Assembly (NCBI GenBank): GCA_023399295.1
Contig: JAEWQF010000002.1
Coordinates: 1 to 5,311, forward strand
Direction of reading: 5' to 3'
Length of the DNA stretch: 5,311 nucleotides
Source of the DNA: Bacteroidota bacterium
Lineage (GTDB): Bacteria; Bacteroidota; Bacteroidia; Bacteroidales; Dysgonomonadaceae
The translations under genes and the position numbers were made by a program. Positions 1 to 5,311 of the stretch are shown here, in pieces. Numbering within the stretch: the first letter of the stretch is position 1; each line of letters starts with the position of its first letter. A model generated the notes under the pieces. That model made no database searches, was not told the origin of the DNA, and worked only from the letters and a program-made list of their open reading frames with translations.

Positions 1-161
1 ATTTGTCCCACCTTTTCTTCGAGGGTCATCTGTGCCAGGATGCTGTCGATCTTCTGCTCCATGGCGGCATCGAGGTGTGCACCCTTGTTACCGGAATTGC
101 CGTTACAGGCTACCAGCAGTGGAATAAATAAAAGGAAATTGTACAATTTGTTTATCTTCAT
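1..161 (-). CDS. Glycoside hydrolase family 3 beta-glucosidase lipoprotein, N-terminal fragment
   Basis: Only the first 53 codons are inside the window; the gene continues past base 1. The ATG at 161 gives a short basic start (MKINK), a hydrophobic stretch and a lipobox LVAC with the lipidated cysteine at residue 19. The fragment ends in the segment KIDSILAQMTLEEKVGQ, which closely matches the extreme N-terminus of mature family 3 enzymes, where the TLEEKVGQM motif starts the catalytic barrel domain. Family members act from the non-reducing end and release glucose from beta-linked oligosaccharides; the position after a GH16 gene supports that role here. The residues after the cysteine (NGNSGNK) lack the acidic cluster linked to surface export, so I infer a periplasmic location. 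Catalytic residues are outside the window, so exact specificity (beta-glucosidase or another beta-glycosidase) cannot be tested. No Shine-Dalgarno sequence precedes the start, as is usual in Bacteroidota. The gene starts 139 bases after the GH16 stop. Confidence 0.85.
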   Translation of the reverse strand, partial: MKINKLYNFLLFIPLLVACNGNSGNKGAHLDAAMEQKIDSILAQMTLEEKVGQ

Positions 162-176
162 AGGATGTTTGTTTCG

Positions 177-197
177 CTGTCAACTATCAGCTGTCAG
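177..197. repeat. Three tandem 7-bp units upstream of the GH3 gene
   Basis: Read on the minus strand, the units are CTGACAG, CTGATAG and TTGACAG, back to back without spacers. Each of the last two differs from the first by one base. The array ends 15 bases before the GH3 start codon, in the gap that follows the GH16 gene. Its function is unknown; it could be a simple-sequence intergenic repeat or part of the GH3 leader. The units are short, but three near-perfect adjacent copies are unlikely to be chance. Confidence 0.6.
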
Positions 198-300
198 ACT
201 GGATTTTTATTCATTTGTATTGCCTGTTTCAATTCTTGCAACTCAATTCGCTTTGGATTGTCAAAAGCAAAGACTCCATGCAAAACTTGAATGGTTGATA

Positions 301-1422
301 CTACTTTTTTTGATATACCCGCACATAATCGACCTCGTAGGTGGCGGGAAGCTTCGACTCGTCGACACCCTGTGCACCGCCCCAGTCGCCGCCCCATGCC
401 AGGTTCAGCTTCAGGTAGAAGGGCACGTTGAAGGGCCAGGTCTCCTTGTTGCCGGCACCGTCGTTGTTGAACCGGAAATACTCTGCCCCATCCACGAAAC
501 CCTTGATGTAGTCGGCGGTCCACTCCACCGCATAGATGTGGAACTGCGTCTCGGCAGCGGTGATTGTTTTCTGTGCTCCTTTCTGGGTTCCAATCATATG
601 GTTGTAGGCACCGGTATGCACTGTGGAGTGTACTACGTTTGGCTGGTAGCCCACATACTCCATGATGTCGATCTCACCATCAAGCGGCCAGTTGAGGTTC
701 TCCTTTTCCGGCAGCATCCAGAATGCAGGCCATGTACCCTTGCCCCCCGGCACCCGCAATCGCGCTTCGAAGTAACCGTAGGTCCAGCTCTCGGTGCTGT
801 TGATGCGCGCGGAGAGGATCTCATTGCCCACTTTTTTTGCAACGATCTTTAAGGTACCGTCGTGAATGGCAGCCACCGTGTCGCTGCCACGGTAACCGCC
901 CACGTAGGTCTGCAACTCGTTGTTGACTGCTCCCTTGGGTAGGTTCTCGTACCACCATTTTCCGGTGTTGGGCAGGGCAGGTTTGCCACCGCTCAGGCGC
1001 TCCTCGTTGAACTCCTCCTGCCATACCAGGTCGTAACCATCGGGAACAAAATTGTCGATGGTGCCGGCTGCTTGTGTTACAGTGTAACGCTGGCTCTGCT
1101 TGCCGGAAGTGAATGTGAGATCGGCCGTACGGGAAATAAGATGCGGATTGCCTGTGGCTGTGATCCTGAGACTGGTTTGGCCGTTGTGTCCCGTTTTTGG
1201 ATCGGTACTGCACCAGCTTTCCCCGGAGGTAACGGTCCAATCGCCATTGGCCGTTACGACCACGCTCTTGGTCTCACCCTTAGCGGCGAGCTCCAGTGAT
1301 GCGGGATTAAAGCTCCATTTCACCTCTACCTCGGGTTTGGGAGGATTGGGTTCCGGAGTATCCTGGCCAGAGCAGGCAAGGAGAAGTGCCAGGAGCATAA
1401 ACAACAAACTATTCATTTTCAT
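301..1422 (-). CDS. BACON-GH16 endo-beta-1,3-glucanase (laminarinase-type) lipoprotein
   Basis: With the start at 1422 the protein has 373 residues. Residues 1-17 form a lipoprotein signal ending in LLLAC (C17). A Pro-rich linker (about 18-31) leads into a BACON domain (about 32-120, WSFNPASLEL to YTVTQAAG). The GH16 catalytic domain (about 130-373) begins YDLVWQEEF and closes with YEVDYVRVYQKK, the usual end of the family. The active-site motif GEIDIMEYVG gives nucleophile E250, assisting D252 and acid/base E255. The inserted residue (EIDIME) and the preceding WPLD, with VHSTVHT after it, resemble laminarinases rather than agarases or carrageenases. It should hydrolyse internal beta-1,3 (possibly mixed-linkage) glucan bonds, probably at the cell surface. 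The longer ATG at 1446 lies inside a hairpin stem and adds residues before the signal peptide, so I reject it; ATGs at 1425 and 1416 remain possible. The stop codon follows an A7 run. No promoter is visible between the hairpin and the start. Confidence 0.92.
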   Translation of the reverse strand: MKMNSLLFMLLALLLACSGQDTPEPNPPKPEVEVKWSFNPASLELAAKGETKSVVVTANGDWTVTSGESWCSTDPKTGHNGQTSLRITATGNPHLISRTADLTFTSGKQSQRYTVTQAAGTIDNFVPDGYDLVWQEEFNEERLSGGKPALPNTGKWWYENLPKGAVNNELQTYVGGYRGSDTVAAIHDGTLKIVAKKVGNEILSARINSTESWTYGYFEARLRVPGGKGTWPAFWMLPEKENLNWPLDGEIDIMEYVGYQPNVVHSTVHTGAYNHMIGTQKGAQKTITAAETQFHIYAVEWTADYIKGFVDGAEYFRFNNDGAGNKETWPFNVPFYLKLNLAWGGDWGGAQGVDESKLPATYEVDYVRVYQKK

Positions 1423-1433
1423 CATTTCAGTTG

Positions 1434-1463
1434 AAAAGGCTGCCATGGGTGATGGCAGCCTTT
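1434..1463 (-). terminator. Hairpin resembling an intrinsic terminator or attenuator between the PKD lipoprotein and GH16 genes
   Basis: Bases 1438-1446 (GGCTGCCAT on the plus strand) pair perfectly with 1452-1460 around a 5-base loop, and A/T pairs extend the stem to 12 bp (1435-1463). On the minus strand the stem is followed by TTTT (1437-1434). It starts 18 bases after the PKD gene's stop and ends about 11 bases before the chosen GH16 start, so no room is left for a GH16 promoter. It is therefore more likely a leaky attenuator or an mRNA processing or stabilising element than an end of the operon. The T run is short, so termination strength is uncertain. Confidence 0.6.
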
Positions 1464-1481
1464 ATTGATCCATTTGATTAA

Positions 1482-2981
1482 TTATTCTGCAAATGCAAAG
1501 TCGTCGAAGAAGAAGAAGCCGGGTCCGGCATGTCCCTCAGCACCGAACTGGATCACGATCTTGTCGTAGTCGGTACGATCGGCCACACCACTGAAGTCAA
1601 ACTCCAGCTCCAGCCACTTGTTCATCTCCAGATTGGCCTTCACAATCTCGGTCTGTGTCTGCCAGGCGTTACCACCCATATCACTGTTCTGCAACTTTAC
1701 AGCCAGCTGAGGGAGCAGCTTCTTGTTGGTGATCCAGTCGCCGGCAACAGCATACTCGGTAGTGTAGTCGTTGAACGAGGGGATAAAGACCTTCACACGC
1801 ACCTTGTTCTGGGCAGTAAGGTCAAACTTGTAGTCGGCCGCAGTAAAGGAGAGGTTGCTGTAGAAGCCACCAGATTTCCAATAGCGGTAGACCTTGTCTG
1901 AGGTGTTGATTGGTAGCGGCAGCGGGTTGTCTACCACACCACTCACAGTTCCCATATCCTCCTGTACGAAGTTGAGGAAGGAGTCTCCTTCGAAATCCTC
2001 GGCCAGCGGGATCGCCTTGGGTTCTTTCACCAATGGAGGTTCACTGATGTTCAGCTCCTCAAGACAGTAGATAAATACCCAGTCCTGACTTTCAACTGTG
2101 TTTGCCACTCGGAGCGCCATCACCTCTTCGGTCTGATAGAAGATCTCATAGGTCTGGTTACCGCAGTAGTAACCCATAAAGGCATTACCTGACAAGGTGA
2201 TGGAAGGAAACACTCCTCCCTCGTCGATAGAAAAGTTGTATGCACCCCCGTCAAACGGGAAGGTGGCATCATCTCCTTCCACTGATGTGACATTGAAGCC
2301 ACCCACACTGGCTGCCGACGCCTTACGCCCGTAACCTTCTCCTTGGGTCTCGATATGCAATTGTACACCGTTCTGGATAAAGGTAAACTTCATTGCATAC
2401 ATGCTCCAGGCGCTCTTCTCGTTGGCACCTGCACCCCACCACTCCTGAGAGTAGTTGCCGAGCGGACTCAGTCCAAGGTGTCCACGGATATCCTTTCCGG
2501 TAGCGGCTTTCACTTCTTCCGTGAAGTTGTTGTATTGATCAAACACCCAGGTCTTGCCATCGGCATCGTCCGGACCGCCGGTCAGATTTCGGTAGACGGG
2601 GGTATCCACCAAACTATAGTCATCATCCGCTACATTCACCACCACGCTTTTCGATGCAGAAGTGCCATCGGGTGTATAGATGGTAAGTGTCACGGTGTAA
2701 TCACCCGCGAAGGGATAGGCAGCGGTAACAGCATTGTTCTTGCCGGAGGAGCCGTTACCAAGATCCCACACCAAGGTGTAAAGGCCGTTCAAGGCGGTGG
2801 TATTTGTAAAGGTGATCACGTTGTCACTCGTGGCAGAGGGTGCCTGGGTGAACGATATTTGCTCACTGGTGATGGAACTCATCCCCTCCAGGGCATAATC
2901 GTTCATCTCCTGCGGGCTGCAAGCTGTAATGAGCAGCAGCAACAGCAGCATCCGGTATAGTTGTTTTATCATGTGCTTCAT
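1482..2981 (-). CDS. PKD-domain surface glycan-binding lipoprotein (SusE/SGBP position)
   Basis: This 499-residue protein has no recognisable hydrolase motif and sits right after susD, the place where PULs encode an auxiliary surface glycan-binding protein. A signal peptide rich in Leu ends in ITAC (C21). Residues about 41-118 are a PKD fold, with WDLGNG matching the WDFGDG hallmark and AGDYTVTLTI as the later strand. Residues about 122-312 form a separate Trp/Tyr/Gly-rich module (for example TWVFDQ, SQEWWGAG, IETQGEGYG) that I cannot assign to a named family. Residues about 325-499 start with EDFEGD and end in DYDKIVIQFG and FFFFDDFAF, a pattern typical of beta-sandwich carbohydrate-binding modules of the CBM4-like jelly-roll kind. 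The role is probably to capture beta-glucan for the SusCD complex and the GH16 enzyme. The ATG at 2981 is used; an in-frame ATG at 2972 also gives a good signal peptide. The gap to susD is 70 bases. Module boundaries are by eye. Confidence 0.85.
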   Translation of the reverse strand: MKHMIKQLYRMLLLLLLITACSPQEMNDYALEGMSSITSEQISFTQAPSATSDNVITFTNTTALNGLYTLVWDLGNGSSGKNNAVTAAYPFAGDYTVTLTIYTPDGTSASKSVVVNVADDDYSLVDTPVYRNLTGGPDDADGKTWVFDQYNNFTEEVKAATGKDIRGHLGLSPLGNYSQEWWGAGANEKSAWSMYAMKFTFIQNGVQLHIETQGEGYGRKASAASVGGFNVTSVEGDDATFPFDGGAYNFSIDEGGVFPSITLSGNAFMGYYCGNQTYEIFYQTEEVMALRVANTVESQDWVFIYCLEELNISEPPLVKEPKAIPLAEDFEGDSFLNFVQEDMGTVSGVVDNPLPLPINTSDKVYRYWKSGGFYSNLSFTAADYKFDLTAQNKVRVKVFIPSFNDYTTEYAVAGDWITNKKLLPQLAVKLQNSDMGGNAWQTQTEIVKANLEMNKWLELEFDFSGVADRTDYDKIVIQFGAEGHAGPGFFFFDDFAFAE

Positions 2982-3051
2982 AATTGTTTCAAATTTATAT
3001 CATATTTTTGAGATTCAACCAATTGGTCCGATCCTAAAACCAGCGACTCAA

Positions 3052-4590
3052 CTAATTGTATCCCGGATTCTGTTGCAACGCATACTCGGTTCCTGCGGTC
3101 TTGTCGATCTCCGATTGCGGGATGGGCAGGTACTTCCAGTTGTCGTTCCAGCTGCGCACGCTATTGAACTCGGTTAAGTTCTCAGTCAGTAGCGAGGTAT
3201 CACCCCAGCGGACGATATCCCAGAAGCGGATGCCCTCGCCCACAAACTCACGGCGCCGTTCGATCTTCACATTCGACGCAGTGACAGGGATTGAGCTTGC
3301 CGCACCGAAAGCACGTTGACGTACCAGATCCAGGGCGGACTGGGCAGTGATCCCTTGCACCTCCGACTGACCGTGAACAACGATCATCTCGGCATAGGTG
3401 AGCAATGCTTCTGCATAACGGAAGATGCGCAGGTTGTTACAGTAATTGAGGTCCACATCCCCCTGCGGATTGTATCCCACGCGGGCGGCATACTTGGCCA
3501 TGAAGAGACCGGTATCCTGGAAACGGGGCGTATATTGACCCTGCTCCCACTTGTTAATGGAGCCTTCCCGGCGGCTGTCACCCTCTTCGTAGATATCCCA
3601 TGTGGACTGACGTACGGGACCGAAGCCCCAACCACCCTTGAAGTCGCCGGTCTCGTTGCCGGTGTTTAGACCATTGGGAGAGATGAAAGCGGGGAGGTTG
3701 GTACCGTAGCCCTGCCATCCGGAGGCCCAGGTCTTGCCTTCCGGCAGGTGGTTGGCTTCGAAGATCGATTCCTGGTTGAACTCACCCGCATCGACCCATA
3801 TCCCTGCGAAGTCAGGCATCAGAGTGTAGTCGCCGCTGGCGATGATCTCCGCCATATCAGCTGTCACCTCACCATAACGTCCTGAATCCTTCTGGTAGAG
3901 CACCACACGGGCTTTGAGCATCAGGGCGGCTGCCCGGTTGATGCGACCTGCGTTGCTCCCATCTGTTTTCATGGGGAGGTACCCCTCGGTGGTGGCCACA
4001 TCAATATCCTCCATGATCTCGGTATATACCTCGTCGGCGGTGTACTGGCGTGTCATATAGGGAGGTTCGGTGAGCGGTTCCTCAAAGTAGGGAATGTTGC
4101 CCCAGAACTTCCAGAGCCAGTGGGTGTAATAGGCACGCAGAAAATGTGCTTCTGCCTTGTACTGGTTCAGTTTCTGGATGTCGGCATCGGTATCGAAACC
4201 CACCGCGTTCTCGCAGGCTGAAATCACGTTGTTGGCGCGTGCCAGACCTGAGTAGTAGATGTTCCAGAGTCCGTTGATGTTCTCCTGCGGAGTGGTGGTG
4301 AAGAGCGAGAGCAGGTAGAGCTGGTGCTGGTCGCCTGCATCTCCGCCTCCCTTAAAGATATCGTCTGAACGGAGGTCCGACATCAGCATGAGGCTGTTGT
4401 AGTTGTTGTCGGCATAGCTGTCGAAGAGCAGGATCTGGTAGGTCGCTGCCAGGTTGGAGAGGATGGCCCCCTCGGTGGCGGGTTCGCCGGCTGCCTGCTG
4501 CTCGGTGGTCGAGTTGGTCAGGAAGTCGTCGCTACAGGAGATGAATCCCGCCAGCAGCATGATGATCAATAAGTTGATATATTGTTTCAT
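3052..4590 (-). CDS. SusD/RagB-family outer-membrane glycan-binding lipoprotein
   Basis: This complete 512-residue protein has the length usual for SusD homologues. The signal peptide ends in FISC with lipidated C19, followed by SDDF, whose acidic residues fit the lipoprotein surface-export signal. Family landmarks appear in order: the N-terminal segment with LWNIYYSGLARANNVI (108-123), the TPR-like helix EAHFLRAYYTHWLWKFWG (147-164) followed by NIPYF, the RIFRYAEALLTYAE helix (388-401), ERRREFVGEGIRFWDIVRWG (444-463), and the closing YLPIPQSEID...LQQNPGY. SusD proteins cap the SusC barrel like a lid and bind the glycan at the surface. The Trp- and Tyr-rich stretch at about 284-331 may contribute aromatic binding residues, but specificity cannot be read from sequence. 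The start at 4590 lies 14 bases after the SusC stop, indicating co-transcription. No Shine-Dalgarno sequence is visible; the leader is A/T-rich. Confidence 0.96.
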   Translation of the reverse strand: MKQYINLLIIMLLAGFISCSDDFLTNSTTEQQAAGEPATEGAILSNLAATYQILLFDSYADNNYNSLMLMSDLRSDDIFKGGGDAGDQHQLYLLSLFTTTPQENINGLWNIYYSGLARANNVISACENAVGFDTDADIQKLNQYKAEAHFLRAYYTHWLWKFWGNIPYFEEPLTEPPYMTRQYTADEVYTEIMEDIDVATTEGYLPMKTDGSNAGRINRAAALMLKARVVLYQKDSGRYGEVTADMAEIIASGDYTLMPDFAGIWVDAGEFNQESIFEANHLPEGKTWASGWQGYGTNLPAFISPNGLNTGNETGDFKGGWGFGPVRQSTWDIYEEGDSRREGSINKWEQGQYTPRFQDTGLFMAKYAARVGYNPQGDVDLNYCNNLRIFRYAEALLTYAEMIVVHGQSEVQGITAQSALDLVRQRAFGAASSIPVTASNVKIERRREFVGEGIRFWDIVRWGDTSLLTENLTEFNSVRSWNDNWKYLPIPQSEIDKTAGTEYALQQNPGYN

Positions 4591-4604
4591 AGTGATACGA
4601 TATT

Positions 4605-5311
4605 TTAAAATGAGATATTGGCTCCCAGTGAGATTGTTCTGGCCTGCGGATAGATACCGCGGTCGATACCGATGGTGGTATAACCGCCTGAGGCGATCTC
4701 GGGGTCGAATCCGTCGTAACCGGTGAAGGTGAGCAGGTTGTCAGCCGATATATAAAGGCGGAGACGCTGCAGGGAGATCTTCTTCGTCAGCGCTTCAGGC
4801 AGGGTATAGCCCAGCTGTGCCGATTTTAGTCGAAGGTATGAGCCATCCTTGATATAAAGGTCGGAAGAACGCCAGTTGCTGTTGGGGTTGGCCGAAGTCA
4901 TGCGGGGCATCCGGTCGGAGGTCCCTTCGCCATGCCAGCGATCCAGTATCCATGCCGGACGGTTGGCCGCCGGGATGTCACCACGTTGTGCGAAGTCGAA
5001 GATGTCGTTGCCATAGGTTCCCTGGAAGAAGAGGTTCGCGTCGAAACCCTTCCAGTCAGCACCCAGGGTGAGCCCGTAGGTCCAGTCGGGAGCTCCCTTG
5101 CCGATCTTGGTCTTGTCATCGTCGCTGATGCTACCGTCGCCGTTGGTATCGACAAAGCGTACATCACCCGGTTTGGCGGTAGGTTGCAGTCTGGCACCCT
5201 CACCATTCACATAACCGTCCACTTCAGCCTGGTTCTGGAAGAGGCCGTCGGTCTTGAAACCGTAGAAGTAGGGGAACACCTCACCGTTCATCCCTTTCAC
5301 GTAGCTACCCA
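4605..5311 (-). CDS. SusC/RagA-family TonB-dependent outer-membrane transporter, C-terminal fragment
   Basis: The reading frame is open to the window edge, so the N-terminal signal, carboxypeptidase-like domain, TonB box and plug lie outside; about 234 C-terminal residues are seen. A GTG at 5300 is an internal valine (context GSYVKGMNGE), not a start. The fragment shows the SusC C-terminal pattern: YFYGFKTDGLFQNQAEVD, a calcium-loop-like DTNGDGSISDDD (5115-5150), YGLTLGADWKGFDANLFFQG strands, NPNSNWRSSDLYIKDGSYLR, LRLYISADNLLTFTGYDGFDPE, and the final strand ARTISLGANISF ending in the aromatic residue expected for barrel assembly. It forms the beta-barrel that imports oligosaccharides across the outer membrane using TonB energy, paired with the adjacent SusD-like lid. 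The SusC-SusD order and 14-base gap are typical. The imported glycan is inferred from the downstream enzymes to be a beta-glucan. Confidence 0.96.
   Translation of the reverse strand, partial: GSYVKGMNGEVFPYFYGFKTDGLFQNQAEVDGYVNGEGARLQPTAKPGDVRFVDTNGDGSISDDDKTKIGKGAPDWTYGLTLGADWKGFDANLFFQGTYGNDIFDFAQRGDIPAANRPAWILDRWHGEGTSDRMPRMTSANPNSNWRSSDLYIKDGSYLRLKSAQLGYTLPEALTKKISLQRLRLYISADNLLTFTGYDGFDPEIASGGYTTIGIDRGIYPQARTISLGANISF

Noticed and set aside
250..268. Weak inverted repeat GCTTT...AAAGC in the GH16-GH3 gap
   Set aside because: The stem is only 5 bp with a 9-base loop and is not followed by a T run, so it is not supported as a terminator or as a strong frameshift stimulator.
40..852. 270-codon plus-strand open frame opposite GH16 and the GH3 start
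   Set aside because: It runs antisense to a clear GH16 catalytic domain and a lipoprotein signal, and its translation has no recognisable domain; it is a shadow of the real genes.
2343..2960. 205-codon plus-strand open frame opposite the PKD lipoprotein
   Set aside because: It is antisense to a protein with a signal peptide and PKD motif, and shows no recognisable family or start context.
2990..2997. TAAATTTG on the minus strand, a full match to the Bacteroides -7 promoter box TAnnTTTG, upstream of the PKD gene
   Set aside because: It lies only 8 bases before the ATG, which would leave almost no leader, and the upstream element is only a partial match (GTTG). The A/T-rich stretch is better explained as normal Bacteroidota start context.
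3018..3027. 10-bp perfect palindrome ACCAATTGGT in the susD-PKD gap
   Set aside because: It has no loop and no T run, so it is a poor terminator, and a palindrome this short is plausible by chance; without other copies an operator cannot be claimed.
5298..5300. GTG as a possible start of the SusC-like gene
   Set aside because: The frame is open upstream to the window edge and the position falls in the middle of the barrel sequence (GSYVKGMN), so it is an internal valine.

Overview
The window is part of a polysaccharide utilization locus (PUL) from a member of the Bacteroidota, most likely Bacteroidales. The evidence is a SusC/SusD outer-membrane pair, Bacteroidota lipoprotein signal peptides on four genes, a BACON domain, start sites without Shine-Dalgarno sequences, and base composition that looks moderate (near half G+C by eye). 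The genus cannot be fixed from this sequence.

Every gene lies on the minus strand, so transcription runs from high to low coordinates. In that order: the C-terminal part of a SusC-like TonB-dependent transporter (4605-5311, entering from outside the window), a complete SusD-like glycan-binding lipoprotein (3052-4590), a three-part PKD-domain surface glycan-binding lipoprotein (1482-2981), a BACON-GH16 endo-beta-glucanase lipoprotein (301-1422), and the first 53 codons of a GH3 beta-glucosidase lipoprotein (1-161, leaving the window). Gaps are 14, 70, 59 and 139 bases. No stretch of 300 bases lacks a gene, and I see no tRNA, rRNA, CRISPR array or insertion sequence.

The set fits a beta-(1,3)-glucan (laminarin-type) or mixed-linkage beta-glucan PUL. 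SusD and the PKD lipoprotein would hold glucan at the cell surface. The GH16 enzyme would cut it into oligosaccharides, SusC would import these with energy from TonB, and the GH3 enzyme would release glucose, probably in the periplasm. The substrate is inferred from the enzyme families and gene order. The regulator and any further glycosidases would lie outside the window.

The gene content is a known kind of system. The details worth a second look are a terminator-like hairpin between the PKD gene and GH16 that also argues against the longest GH16 start, an in-frame A_AAA_AAG slippery heptamer at the GH16 stop codon with an open -1 frame behind it, a tandem heptamer repeat just upstream of GH3, and an unassigned central module in the PKD lipoprotein.
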